64,000 nt of DNA from Aquanectria penicillioides. Taxonomy: Eukaryota; Ascomycota; Sordariomycetes; Hypocreales; Nectriaceae. Under the pieces are notes generated by a model. The model saw only the letters and a program-made list of their open reading frames with translations. It searched no databases and was not told the DNA's origin. Within the stretch, counting starts at the first letter, position 1. Each line of letters starts with the position of its first letter. The position numbers and the translations under genes were made by a program. Where the stretch lies: positions 434,001 through 498,000 of the forward strand of contig PYIU01000006.1 of the NCBI GenBank assembly GCA_003415625.1, read 5' to 3'. Positions 1 through 12,287 of the stretch are shown in pieces.

Positions 1-2112
1 ACGTCGCCGCCGCCACCGCCGCCGCCAATGCCGCCGCCTCTTCCTCAGCAGCCATCGCCTCCAACATCACCGTCCCCATCACCACTCCCATCTCCATGAC
101 CAGCTCTGCTCCCGGCTCGGTTTCTGCCACCGCCCCCAGCTCCAACGCCGCCTCGTCGCCTCTCCAGGATGACCTCCAAATCAGTATGTCCAATGGCGGC
201 CTGATTTCTCCCACCACCTCAACCGATAGCCCGGAACCTCTTCGCATCCCCTCTGGGTCCGTGGAACCCCCCGCCTCCCTCGATGCCGTAGTGAGCGCCA
301 GCGCGCCTGCTCAAAGCCAGCGCATTATCCGCAAGCGCAAGCGCAATTGTCTCAGTTGTCTGCGGTGCCACCGGCTCAAAGTCAAGTGCGACAAGGAACT
401 GCCGTGCGGCCGTTGCAAGTCTAGCGGCAATGGGAGAGAGTGTTACTACAGCTACAATAAGGGACCCAACGGTGGAAAATTCCATGCCCTACTGCGCCGA
501 TAATGACTTCAAATGATGATTCAAAATCCGCCGTTGCCACATGGCAAATTTCGCACAAGGTCCGAGGGTCCAGCCATTGGAAGGACCTGATTGCCCAGGT
601 AAATCATGCCCCTAAAGACTTCGGGGTGCTATCATGACATTAGAGAGGTTGTCTTTGGAATGCTCTCTCTTGAGGCCATTTGGGGCCTAGAATGAACCAA
701 AAACGCATGAAAGCACCCACTATCGAGCATTGCACTGACTAAAACTTGTAGATTGTCACTTTGACCCCTCTAGAATCTTCGCCACTTGCTGCCGCTCTCG
801 AAGGTGTTGCAACAAACGCCTGCCTCGCCAACTTTACACTTCCTGGAAACTTTCCCTTTGGAACACCAGGAGCCACCAAGTACTTTGCGCGTGATGCGGT
901 GACGAGGTTAATTGACGGCGAGAGAGCAAACTGTACAGGATACATTGAACGATACATCAATCTAATGGACTGCGTCAACCCGGTTCTGGACTTGGCCAAG
1001 TTTCCCGAGGAGGTCGAACAGTATTGGAATGACCCCAACTCAGTGAGCCTATGTTGGCTGTCTCAATTTCTCATGGTGCTCGGCCTAGGCTGTTTCGCAT
1101 CCGTTGAGGAGCCTCACCAAGCTACCGAGCTAATGATGGCCGCTGAGGCCTGTCTGATGCAGACACCATTTATGTTCCGACCGACTCTTGTTGCCCTCAA
1201 GACGCTTACATTGATGGTTATTGCAAAACAGGTGTGCAATGCTACCTGCTGGTCCGTCGATTCATGCTGGTCACTGTTGGGATTGCTTGTGCGAACGGCA
1301 TTCATTTACGGCCTACCCCAGGAGAGGCTGGATGCAGAGGACGAGACAATCGACACCAAAGAACGCGATGCACGCCGGAAATTGTGGATGACCGTCTTGT
1401 ACATTGACATCAAAGTGTCCATGTGCACTGGTATGCCGCCCCTGACACGACCAGACGAGCTTGGATGCCTCAAATCAATGCCCGAGTGGAACAGCCCGAC
1501 AGCCTCCAAATGGTGCTCTACCAGTCCCTGCCTGCTGTCTTGACCATTCTTGGACAGCTCAACTCCCACAAGGACCCGATCTCGTATCCTGATGTGCTCC
1601 GATACAATGCACAAATCCGAGAACTCATGGCCCACGCGCAACGCGTCTGCGATGGCAAGCTACAGCAAATCACCATCGACATCTTTCTCCGTCGGTGTTT
1701 AATGATCATGCACAGGCCGTTCGCCCTCCGCGATGATGGGCCCAACATGTTTCCAGAGTCGTACTGGGGCTCACTGGAGTGTTCACTGGCTCTCCTGATT
1801 CATTACCGGGAGATTTGGGGCGGCAATCCCGAGCAGCGGTATGACTTGGTCGGCCGGTCTTTCGTGCTTGACTTCTTCTCTGCGGCCCTGACAGCTTCCG
1901 TCCACGTCCTCAGGAAGGAAGCACCCTTGGCCGGCAACGCGATCATGAGTTGCGCGATCCCACCTCGTCAGATCATTCTCGACACTTTGCGCAGTTGTGT
2001 GGATATCTGGGGGGGCGAACGCGAGAAGAGTGTGTGCTGGCGGACTGGGTATAATATGCTGCTAGCCATATTGGAACTTCTTCCTGAATCAGACCCCCAG
2101 AACATTGGCTAG
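1..2112 (+). CDS. Zn(2)-C6 fungal transcription factor, 5' partial, two apparent frameshifts
   Basis: A nuclear DNA-binding regulator; target genes unknown. The reading frame is already open at base 1, so the true start lies upstream. The first exon has an Ala/Ser/Pro-rich stretch, then a basic CLSCLRCHRLKVKC-type binuclear zinc cluster (about 348-440). A GT-AG intron fits at 599-751. Downstream coding matches the fungal-specific regulatory region, including a PPLTRPDELG-like segment. Two breaks interrupt it. Near 483-488 the frame must move by +2 (or -1) to join GGKF to the segment ending in WKDLIAQ. Near 1497-1500 one base appears to be missing between EWNSP and DSLQMVL. No in-frame intron explains either. 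It may be a decaying gene, or the consensus may carry sequencing errors. The family call is firm; an intact product is not supported. Confidence 0.8.
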
Positions 2113-4337
2113 GTTTATAACCTCGACTTTCTTGGATTTAGAGCTAAACACAATTGGGTCTCATGAAACGACCTGAAATCTTATGCTCCTTCCTTTATTG
2201 TTTATTGGTAATATACAGGTACCGGAAAAAAAGAGGGTAGTGGTGGTGGTGATTGTGATGGTCATGATAGCACTAGGCGTTTCTGGGAAATGGGAATTAT
2301 CGTTTACACGACGTCTCCGCACGGGGGACGTCAGGGGATATGAGGCAGTGGGTTGCCTTTAGACTGTTTCAAAGTCTCAAAGACTGTACATACGTGTTGA
2401 TATTGACTGACCGAACGGCTGGACTGGGAAGTGTGTATAATTTTCCTTGTTTTTTTTTCTCTTTGTTTTGTTTTATGGATAAAGGAAACGGGGTTTTGTA
2501 AGCCGACGCTCGATACAGAGGGCTTCAGGCTAAAGCCGCATACAGGGAAGAGAGTAATGAGTGCCGAGGTAGTGCACAGCTTGCTGCAGTTACAGTTGCG
2601 ACTTGATGGACTCAATCGAGCCCTTAGAGGTCCCCTCGTTTGTAGGTTGGGTTCAAAGTCAAACTCGGCAACGTGCTTGTTCCAAACATAGCTGCACTGC
2701 ATAGATGGGTGTCTCACTTCTGGCCGGGGTCTATTTTTACCGAGATAAGCTGTCCGGGGTTATGCCATTTACGAAGTCTATACTTTCGAACACCAGTGAT
2801 GCGTCATGTTACCCTTCTCCAGGGGGAGGAGCCCTTTCACGTGCAAGCTCGTAATGCCACTGTGAGACACGTTCCCCAATGCGAGGAGCTGATGGACTGT
2901 CAAGTTAAAAGGGAACCCAATTCTTCAGTGGTTGTGTCCACGGCAATGCTCTTGCCTGACAGATGGATGACGTCGCCGATGTGACCCATGATGGGCCTCA
3001 GCGGCTGTGGTGGTGGGATGATCTCAGCGTGCTTCGCGCGGTTGTGGACTTGTGGTATGGGGATGACACCTTGTGCTGCTCACATGCCCACGCACCCACA
3101 CCTGAAAGGCCTGAAGAGGCCTGACTGAAGAGACCTGAGGAAGAAAAATAGAGAAGAAAAAAAAAAAGAAAGACCTCGCAGGCTCAGCGCTCGGTTTCGC
3201 TCGACAACCCGGCGGGCGGATTTCCGTCTGCGCCAGGCTGCCAGCTATAACATGGCGATCTGGTCGGCCTCGCCGAAACCTTGAAAACCGGAACAGCAGA
3301 GCCAGAACAGCAAACAATTATGTGGCTATCAGCGGGAGAGGCGACATCGGTAGTGGCACTGTTGATAACATGATGAACGGCTGAACGGCTGACACACCCT
3401 ACGACAATTTTTTTTCTTGGGGGGGGTTCTCTTTCCCCATGGTCATCGTGTTGTTGTTTTTTCTTCTTCTTCTATGATGTGCACATTTGCGGCTGCAGGG
3501 AAAATCGGGAATTTGGGTGCTGATCGGTCGGTTTGACGGAGGAATTGAGCCCATCTGCAAGGTAACCATTTGAGGTTATACTGCGCTACGTACCTAAGGC
3601 AGGTAGCATGGACTGTAGCAGGAGGGGGAAAGCATGGGTGCGGCGCTGGTCCAATGCCCGTAGCCAATGCCTCCAATGCCTCGCCAACAACTGCACCGAT
3701 CCAATGCCCGTGCTGCCTTTGTTGAACCCTGTATTGCCATGCACGCCACAACGAGAAGTGAGAGGGACGCGAAAACCGGCCCGGCGGCGCACAAACAGGT
3801 GCTTTCGTCCCCTAGAGCCCCCGAAAAGTCCTACCTCAGCGCCTCAGTCGCGGGACGCTGATGCGGAGGCCCCGCCCGCTCTCGCCCAACCAGCAAGTTT
3901 TACAGCACCCTCCTGCTGGCCAACGGGCAATGCGTCATATGCACCTTTGGTGCCCCCTCAGCCCAAGCCAAAGCCCAGCCCCGCCCCGCCTTTTGTTCCT
4001 TTCATACAGCGGCTGCTGCTGCGTCCTGCCGTGCATCTGCCTCTCTACATCTGCTCACGAGGATTATAACCACCTGCGCACCTCTCGACACCGTCACGAG
4101 CCTGCGCCATACGTCTATGCCTGTCTCTCCTTGAGCCTTGTTCCAGAGACCTGATCTTTCTTCTGAGCACGCCGAACTGCTGCTGCCACCTGCTGCTGTG
4201 GATGTGCCTTTGTGGAGTTTAACGCCAAACCTCGGAGACGAGCGTCCCGCTCACACGCGCACGACATCCGCCTCGAGCCTCCTCTCGTCGTCAAACTCAC
4301 AAAACCTCCCTCATCACCTCTCCACCAACATCTCAAG
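2113..4337. other. Gene-free stretch
   Basis: About 2.2 kb between the left-end regulator and GLC8. Only short frames occur, and none has domain-like sequence. Several homopyrimidine and A-rich runs are present. The CT-rich sequence from about 3950 to 4330 is probably the GLC8 promoter and 5' leader. Confidence 0.5.
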
Positions 4338-5205
4338 ATGACTTCCGTTATCGACCACTCCCCCGCTCACTCGCCTCCTGGCCCCAACACCAAGAGGCCC
4401 CGAGGTAATGCCCCCCCGCAAAATAGCTGCAATCCGCACATGGCGCCATATGCTGACGGTATTCCCACCTTTCGCAGGCATCCTCAAGAACTCATTCCAA
4501 AAGTCTCCTCCGACCTCCCCTGAGCGGGAGCGTGCCATCTCGGAGAAGGAGCTCACCATTGCCAACACCCAGATCAACGCCGGCCACCGCCGCTCGTCTT
4601 CTGGTGCTCGCCCCGCGGGTTCCCGCCGCCAGTCCGCCACTCACCCCGAGACTGCTGCCGAGGCCTCTCAGCGCCTCAAGTGGGATGAGGCCAACCTCTA
4701 CCTCACTGAGCAGGAGCGCACCTCTACTATGAAAATCACCGAGCCCAAGACGCCATATGCGAAGCACTACGACCCGGCCGAGGACCCGTCTGACGAGGAG
4801 GAGAATTCTCTGGAGAACTCTGGTCCTAGCAGTCAGGCTTCACGTCCTAGCCGTGAAGATGACATTCCGGGCCTTTCTCTGGGCGAACCGGAGGAGGCGG
4901 TCCCGGAAGCACTCGAAGAAGCGATCGTCAGTGCGCCGTCTCCTGCCCGCAGCGAAAAGAGTGTCCACGTCGACGACGAAAGCAGCGTCGGCCACAGCGC
5001 CGACGAGGAGCTGGCGGGCATGTCTCCGGAGGAGCGCGAAAAGCACCGAAAATTCGAGCAACTCCGCAAGAAGCACTACGAAATGAAGAATGTCGCCCAG
5101 CTCCTCGGCCACCCTGAGGAACTGGACGAGGATGACGACGATGAGGATAACTCTGACGTGCCGCCCATGCCTCCGGTTCCCCGGATTCCGAACGGCTCAG
5201 CATGA
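4338..5205 (+). CDS. GLC8: Protein phosphatase inhibitor 2 family protein (Glc8-like)
   Basis: Predicted regulator of type-1 protein phosphatase (Glc7/PP1), acting in nucleus and cytoplasm. Two exons, 4338-4404 and 4478-5205, are joined over a 73-nt GT-AG intron and give 264 residues. Family hallmarks appear in order: GILKNSF right after the splice, matching the SILK-type PP1-binding motif; KWDEANLYLTEQERTSTMKI, followed by a TPYAKHYDP segment containing the usual phosphorylatable Thr-Pro; and a C-terminal helix with RKKHYEMK, the inhibitor-2 catalytic-site motif, then an acidic run. The rest is Ser/Glu-rich and probably disordered, as usual in this family. The start is the first in-frame ATG, which yields the short exon that completes the ILK motif. 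The downstream neighbour LCL2 is convergent. Confidence 0.92.
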
Positions 5206-5729
5206 ATTGGAGAGTGGGACGAAGCGATGGGTAATATCACGACAACGATGACAACGATGTGAGGTTTGCATGGATTATGTCGACTTTCCTTTACTGAGGG
5301 GAGCCTCTTTTTCTGGAGTTTAACGGATACTACCATGGGGCGTTGGTACAAGGTGCGATATTGGGGCTGTCCAAGTGCCCTTTGGCTCTGGAGACCCCTC
5401 TGGTGCTGGTAAGAGACTGGGGAATGAATGGTGGAATGGGCTTTGTTCTCATTGCGTCGTATGCAGCAGGTGTATATTTGTTTCGCTTAGAATTCATCTT
5501 CATATCCGTACCTTTTTAGCATATACATGGTGTGGACCGGACAACTGGTCCCCCATACTGTTCACCATCTAATTTGCTTCTCTTGTCGGTGCTCTACTAT
5601 CGTTGATGTCATGATATAGTTCCTTCCCGTCTCCCCCTACGTGCTACTCCAACATCCCTCGCCCATGTCATTTCAGCATGATACCACATGTCGCCCACAG
5701 GTTGCGATAGTCCATAGCCTTCCATAGCC
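5206..5729. other. Convergent 3' region between GLC8 and LCL2
   Basis: 524 bp between two stop codons. It holds both 3' untranslated regions and no supported gene. A short direct duplication, CCATAGCCTT, occurs at about 5712-5731 against the LCL2 stop codon. Confidence 0.5.
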
Positions 5730-6229
5730 TTACAAAAGACCCTTCCTGGCCAACTCAATCTTGCGCGCGGCCTCGCCCTCACGGAACCCGCCGCGGGAGA
5801 CGCAGACGCGTTGGCCATCGGACAACTCGAACTTTTCGGTCTGCGCGTCCCAGGCGCAGGGGCAGTGGTGTGGGAAGTGGACGCAGGCGAGGGTATCGGG
5901 GCAGAGATACTTGTCGCACGTGGCTAGATCGGTCGCATCAAGTCAGCCAAGCCCAGTGACGAGGTGCTACTCCATTCCTCCGACCTGGTCTTCCGACTTA
6001 AAACGGCCAGAAAGATTGAAATTTTGGGATTTTATAAAGTGGCTAAATACGTACAATGTTCGTAGTAGTGGCGGTAGTGCGATGCGTCGCTGGGGTTGTT
6101 CTGCTGCTGCTGCTGTTGCTGGTGCTGCTGCTGATGGCCGCCCTGCTGGCCGAACATCTGGTCGAAGAAGCCACCGAACTGGGCGTTGACCAGGGTGAGG
6201 AGGGAGAGGAGTGCGATGAGGTAACGCAT
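5730..6229 (-). CDS. LCL2: LCL2 family secreted/ER protein
   Basis: Small secretory protein of the 'long chronological lifespan 2' family, linked in yeast to ER-associated degradation and lifespan; biochemical activity is unknown. Exon 1 runs 6229 to 6055 and exon 2 runs 5923 to 5730, with an intron at 5924-6054, giving 122 residues. Residues 1-16 form a clear signal peptide ending in [18 protein letters not shown] segment and a glutamine/histidine run follow. The Cys-rich core reads [21 protein letters not shown], and the protein ends in [12 protein letters not shown]. Splicing at a GTACGT donor restores the conserved [10 protein letters not shown] junction. The polyglutamine length probably varies between strains. 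Confidence 0.93.
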
Positions 6230-6543
6230 GGTGTTGAGGGCTGGCGCAAGAGCTGCACGAGTTCCGGGAGATAGCAAGAATATGAGCCAGAAACCCACGT
6301 CAATGGAACGTGAAGAAAGCAAGCTGGTTTCTTTGATATCGGATTGTCTGGCCGCCAAATGTGGTTGCTGTCCAGATGCATGGATTCATGGGAACGGGCC
6401 GCTTATCGATAAGCGATTCCGGGTTGGGGTGCGTGGATGACTAAGCGCGAAAACTCCGTCCCTGAGAATTGCTCGGCGGACCACAGCCATCACAGCTCTC
6501 AAGCTCAACGTCAGACCACCACCACCCGACGAACAAGCCGGCC
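6230..6543. promoter_or_regulatory. Divergent promoter region, LCL2 / bL27m
   Basis: 314 bp between the start codons of two divergent genes, so it must carry both promoters. No TATA box is obvious and no further gene is seen. Confidence 0.45.
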
Positions 6544-7462
6544 ATGCGGTTCCTCCTCGCGCAGCGGCCTATCTTGGCGGCTGTGTCCGGCCTTGCCCGG
6601 CCGGCCTTTACGCCTTTCACCCCCCTCGGCGCCCAATTGGCGAATACCCTCGTGCAGGGTCGACGAAACGCCTCCGTCAAGACCCAGGGTGCTTACCGCA
6701 AGAAGAGCAAGCGAGGAATTCCCAAGAAGCTGGGAGCCAAGCGGACGGGAGGTACGTCGAATTGGGATATGAGGGAGCATTTGAAGGCATTCGGGGCTAT
6801 TCAAGACGGAATTGGAGGTTGAGCAGAGTGAGGACGAATCAACAAACTGACATGCAACCACAGACCAGTTCGTCATCCCCGGCAACATCCTCTACAAGCA
6901 GCGTGGTACTCACTGGTGGCCTGGTGAGAACTGCATCATGGGCCGTGACCACACGATTCACTCAATGGCAACTGGCTACGTCAAGTACTACCGCGACCCG
7001 GCTCGACACCCTGACCGCAAGTACATCGGCGTCGTCTTCGACAAGAGCGACACCCTTCCCTACCCGGCTCACGCAGAGCGCAAGCGCCGCCTAAACAAGA
7101 CTGTGCACACCATCAAGCCAGCCGCCGAGGTTCCCGAATTGTCGCCCTCGGGCATCCCCTTCCAGGTCACGCGAGTCGAGGCCGGCGAACCTGACCGTAT
7201 CCTGAGACTGCGCAAGGACTACAGCTACCGTGAGGACAACTGGCGCATCGGTCGTCTAGTCCAGACTACGGGCTTGAAGACGAAGCGCTTCCGAACACGC
7301 AAGCAGTGGTTCCGACACCGAAGATGGAGGCGAGAGCGTGAGCTTGCTGGCCAGCGCAAGGCTGAGGCGAAGCGAGCGGAGCAGGGCGTTGAGGTCAAGT
7401 CGGCAAAGAAGCCTATGAGTAAGAAGGCTGCCAAGAAGGCTGCCAAGAAGAACAAGAAGTGA
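6544..7462 (+). CDS. MRP7: Mitochondrial large-subunit ribosomal protein bL27m
   Basis: Component of the mitochondrial ribosome, near the peptidyl-transferase centre in the bacterial homologue. Exons 6544-6751 and 6864-7462 (intron 112 nt) give 268 residues. The N-terminus, MRFLLAQRPILAAV, looks like a mitochondrial presequence. The bL27 core follows: ASVKTQGAYRKKSKRGIPKK, LGAKRTG, then after the splice DQFVIPGNILYKQRGTHWWP and GENCIMGRDHTIHSMATGYV. A fungal C-terminal extension of about 130 residues ends in a lysine/alanine-rich tail. The intron falls between the KRTG and DQFVIPGN segments, and only the spliced form gives the conserved order. The symbol follows yeast MRP7, the bL27 homologue. 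Confidence 0.94.
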
Positions 7463-8089
7463 AGCGCAAAAATCCCAAGAGAGTCGGCACATCTCATGTC
7501 TTGGGAACGTTGACTGGACGCAGCAGAGATGAGGGGATGTATCGTATCGGCCATGTAGGAACATGTGTAGTCTTTGTACAGTAGACCAAAAAATCACAAT
7601 GTTAGAATACTCGTGTTTACACCGTGCATCTGTCTCTTGTTGACCATTTTTATCCAAGTCTCTGCGTGCTTGTCTCGAAAGGTGCTATCAACTGCTGGGG
7701 GTAAATTGGACTGGATGCATGAACCCATCTGTGGTGATCTATGTACCTGTAACCAAAATTTTGCGCAAAGCTACATCCATCCCACTTCGATACCACCATC
7801 GCGTCGGGGCGCGTCTCCAGCCCGCAGAAGCAACTTAATTCAACTTCCCCTCAAACCCGACAACGCCATCCCGTCGCTTTTGAGAAGGAAGCCTTTCACA
7901 TCTATATATTTACTTTTCTCTAGGGCCATTTTCTTCGCTCGTCGTTGCTTGGGCTACTTTGTAGACTTCTTCTACGCGCCCCCATCTCGTTCAACGCGGT
8001 CGCTCACGGTTGAGCCACAGGGTCAACCTTCGTGTCACTTTTAGAGAATGGCATGAATCAGCGAGCTCTAGCCAAAGGACTTGCCGACA
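7463..8089. other. Intergenic, 3' of bL27m and 5' of the C2H2-cupin gene
   Basis: 627 bp holding the bL27m 3' end and the promoter and leader of the next gene. No gene or RNA recognised. Confidence 0.45.
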
Positions 8090-10851
8090 ATGCAGAACTC
8101 TCCGACAAAAAAGATCAAGCGCACTAGTTTTTCGCCCTGGAACTCGGGGCTCATGGGAAGCGGCGGCAACAAGGCTGTAGCGGCGTCTAAGAAGAACGTG
8201 ATCAGCCCGGAGCCGGCGCGCATCATCAGCGACATATTCGGCGAGGGCCCCGCTGGAGCTCACGAAGCAGGGCCCAGTAGTTTCGGGTCTGGGCTGTCCG
8301 CTCACCCGAAGATACTGGCTATGCAGAAGGAGTGGGAGCAGAATCAGGACATCAGCAGCTCATCGGGTGGTAGTGCGGATGGTGATGTGCCGACACCTGG
8401 CAGCCTGTTGGAGCGAGAACAAGGAGAAACACCATTAACAGAGAAGTGTGAGTTTATTCTTTTTTTTTTCTTTTTCCCTTTCCTCCTCGGTGTAGCCTCT
8501 TTGTTGCGAGTTACCTGCCGGGTATCTGCATCTAACCCTATTAACACTCAGCAGCATCCACCAGCAACACAATCACCTCGTCCGACCAACGGAAACGAGC
8601 TAGTCTTGGTCCCTTTTCAGAGCCGTCAATCAAGAAAGTACTTACGGGGCGTAAATCTTTCCCTGAAGCGCCACTCTCTTCTACGGCCTCGTCGTCGACC
8701 ATCTCAACCCCGAAGGGACTTGAGCTAGTCCGCGCCGAGGCTCGCCGCTTCAGCGAGCTGGGTAACATGAGTGACACGAGCAAGCAGCCTCCCAAAAGGA
8801 AGAAGAGAAGAGGGCCGAAAATCATGACTGGCGCGGAGCCCTTTATGAAACTCAAGCATGGGCCCATCAACTTCTACTCAGACTCGAACTCGGGCTCGGA
8901 CGACTTCGATTTGATCGAAAGCATCAAGTTGTCAAATTCCCCCGTCTATACGGATGGCCCTAATGCCGGGGATCCAGTAGTGGCCATCACAAATGCCGAA
9001 CCGGACCGATCATACAATATCTACAAAGGTGCGTGAAAACTGATTATGATCGGATTTGGCATCGTCTCCGTCTGCTAATACTTTACAGCTCCGGATGGTA
9101 AGAGAATCTCATCCAGAGGCGCCCTTCTTCCTGCTCACTACAAACTGCACGGTGACCCAGAGCTCCCGTATATTTGTACGGTCCGGGACTGTCGTCGTCT
9201 GTTTGCGAGCTTGCACAGCCTTGGGGGTCATTTTGGAGGTGCCCACTGCACAGCGGCATTCAACGACAATGGAGATGGAACAATTAGCAAAGTAGGGAAC
9301 TACGGAAACTTTGGTCCAGGAGGCTCGCCAGCGGTTATTGTTTCGCAAAACCCGCTCCCTCCCAACGCTCCGCCCCCGGCAGAACCCGGCCTCTCATACT
9401 TTTCCTCACTGAAGCGCTCGCAAACCCTGAACGGGGGGAGAAGGCAGCCGAAGTATGTTGTCGGCTCAAGCAGCTCTGCCTCGTCCACGGCTGTTGCTGT
9501 CTCTCCGTATGCCGTTGCACCCCCTATCGCTCCACCTCCTGCTCCCGATACAGTGGAGTCAGAAGTCAAAAGTTACCTACACAGCTTCCTCATCCCCAAT
9601 CAAAAGACTTACAAGCGAGAGGATGTGAGACACATGATAACTCTCCCACGCCAACGAAACCTTCCCGACTCTTGGATCTCTTGTCATAGAGGCAGCGACC
9701 TTGACCTAACACACTATTCAGTCGCGCTCGCGTACCTGACCGGCGACGTGATTACTGGCAATGAGGAATGTATTGCACTCACCCGTACCAGGGAACGGCC
9801 GACATCACGGCTTTCAATCCCGTGTATCAAGCTGCCACAAGCCATGCCTCAATTTGCGCAGAAACTGTTTTCTCATGTCCCGTCATGTGTCGGGTGTAGG
9901 TATTGGAGTCATCTGCAACGGCAGTCGAATCAGTGTGACTGGCTTCCGGTAAACCAGCACAATCGTATGATGAAACAACTTGCGTATGACAAGGAGCTAG
10001 CTGAGAGGACCGGGCCCGAGGTGATAGATCTAGATGCCATGAGCTCTGGATCAGACTCGGAGCAGCCCGAAACAGAGCCAGCGCCTGAGTCGAATGATGA
10101 GTCGATCCAGTCGCCCGAACTTTTGTCGGAGTCTGAACCAGCACTAAGCGGAAAGAGAAAGCAAGAAGACGAAGAGGAAGATGTTAATCTTGAATTACGA
10201 AGGACGCGAAGAAAAGTCACGGCACCTGCTTCATATGCCCCCCGGCTGCGGGCAAAGAGGGAGTCAAGTTCTCAACTAACAGCAAAGGCACAAACTCCAA
10301 CGCCAACATCAACGCCAGTCCCAGTCCCCATACCGGCAGCGGCTCCAACACCAAGTAACCCTCAGCGACCAGGCAGTGTTCAAACGCCGAGTCAACATTC
10401 TGGTCCAGTACTTGAAATGGAGGAATGGGAAGTAGCGCCAGGTCGAATGACGGACAACTCTGCGCAAAGTGAGTTATTCTGCCACCCCTGCTGGATGCAA
10501 ACAAGCTTGGCGCTTGGGAATCTGCAGACTGATGATTGATATTCAGATATTGCGTTTTCCAACGCGTACCTCACAAGCGGCCAGCCTGTCACGGTTTCGG
10601 AAAATATCAGCTTCAACGTGCTCGTAATCAAGTCTGGCTCTTCTAGTCACTGGGGTGTAGAGAAGGACAAACTCCGGACCGTTTCAGTGACAGCTGGCAA
10701 GCTGAAGGTGACTCTGGATGACAAGACGTTCAACCTAGGACCCAACGGCATGTTCGTCGTGCGACCAGGCCAGTCATGCAAGGCGGAAAACCGACTGTAC
10801 GTTGACTCGGTGGTGCATTGCACCACGATTGGAGAGTTTGAGTTGCAGTGA
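8090..10851 (+). CDS. C2H2 zinc-finger protein with C-terminal Mif2/CENP-C-like cupin
   Basis: Uncharacterised, probably nuclear protein of 839 residues from four exons: 8090-8447, 8552-9028, 9089-10468 and 10547-10851. Every junction keeps frame with a GT-AG intron. The N-terminus has a basic NSPTKKIKRTSFSPW motif, and basic KKRRGPK-type patches suggest nuclear import. A single C2H2 finger sits at C308, C313, H326 and H331. A second Cys-containing patch (CIKLPQ, SCVGCRYW, QCDW) follows, then an acidic region and a Pro/Thr-rich linker. The last 100 residues (739-839) resemble the cupin fold that ends Mif2/CENP-C, with GKLKVTLDDKTFNLGPNGMF followed by VVRPGQSCKAEN. CENP-C uses that fold to dimerise at centromeres, but no CENP-C motif is visible here. 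It is probably a chromatin protein; an actual kinetochore role is unproven. The gene model is firm, the domain assignment moderate. Confidence 0.75.
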
Positions 10852-12287
10852 CGGTCAACGGGTTTGGTCGTTTATGGACTATGTCTAGGTTGTCATAGGG
10901 AGTTGGAGTTATTGGGAGTCCAAAGGGCAAATGCGTTGTATCCCTCTCCGTCTTATGATGGTTTCTTCAAATGTCATTTTAGTTGCCACGGATAGAAGTA
11001 GGAAGGTTGGGTTCATACTATCAGGATGAGCATGGCAGGGTTCTCTCTGTATTATATCGCACATGTATTCAACTATCAGTCGGTTGAGTCGGGCGTCAAA
11101 GCGGAAATGCAACCCAAAGGCGCAATGTGGCTTGCGTTATCGGCAAGTGTCAGGAGGAAATAGAAATAAACTATTGAGCCACTGCAATTCCTCGTGTCTT
11201 TTTTTTTAACTCATCTCCGCTGCTCAGTGGAGGTTGATGCCTTGGAGGAGGATCCATGTCCTTGAGCCTCTGGAAATGTATGTAAAAGGGCAAAACTGAT
11301 ACCAGCGATCCCTACAGTCAGGTGTCTACCAAGGGCCTTCAAGCTCCTGATCCCATGACTCTGCTGTTGAAAACATGACTCGAGGTCAATAAGGAATACG
11401 GCGATCATTTTGACGCCATCGAGGAATGAACCCCAGTCTAGAGGAGCTTGTGTGACAGTCAGCAGTGATGTGTAGTGCAGTCCGCTGTAATCAAGCCGCT
11501 GTGGGCGAACATCGGTCCAGCGCGTATAGCTCCACTAACAACAAGTGCGAGCGATGCCATGTACCCCAGACATCCAAAGCCTCGACTAGGAAAGGCGGGC
11601 GAACGAGGCTTAGCAATACGATCTAGGCATCAACAAGGCTCTGGCTCAGCAAGGGCTGGTGCCATGTGCCGCGGTCACGACGCAACCTTGTCTCAGGGTT
11701 AGCGGCTTTGGGGAAGTTGGTGGGTGTAGGGAGGCCTGCCGCCAATCCCGGCACGAGCCTCGCGAGGACGGGCAAAGTCACCTATGTTGCTGAGAAAAGC
11801 GCTGGCCCCAGTCACGGGATAGCAAGGCTCTCCATTATTTGTATTTGTAAACTGCACATGGCTTTTTTCCGCTCCGCGGTAGCTGATGATACTCCGCAGT
11901 TGCTTTTGGAAATGGCTGATGGTGGTGGGCTGGGTGACCCTTTGGGTGTGTGGATGGCTTGTCATGTGTATTGTAATGGTGGTGATTACTTTGGGGGTTG
12001 CGTACGATGGGAAGGGAAATCAAGTCTTCTTTTTTTTTTTTTTTTACCAGATGAAACTTCAGCTGATTTTAATTCTCTCTTCCTTCCTTTATTTTAGAGT
12101 GCGCATGTCAATGCAGGCAAAATTTGGGTCTTCCAGTCGACTTTAAGGAGAGGCTAGGTAGCAGCCAAGCCGAGTTATTCGCCATTCGTCCACCAACTCA
12201 CCGCAAGGAGGTCAACATCAACCAACAGCCTATGACAGCTGGATACTTTGCGCGGGACGGCGCTGGAAACTTTGGCCAGTTAAAGTA
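10852..12287. other. Gene-free stretch
   Basis: 1.4 kb between two tandem genes. It includes a long T run near 12030-12045 and no coding sequence I can support. Confidence 0.45.

Noticed and set aside
1431..1502. Possible intron that would remove the second frame break in the left-end regulator
   Set aside because: The 72-nt segment is a multiple of three, so its removal does not restore frame, and it encodes the conserved PPLTRPDELG block.
3608..4069. 153-codon plus-strand frame upstream of GLC8
   Set aside because: Proline-rich composition reflects a C-rich leader; several overlapping frames are equally open.
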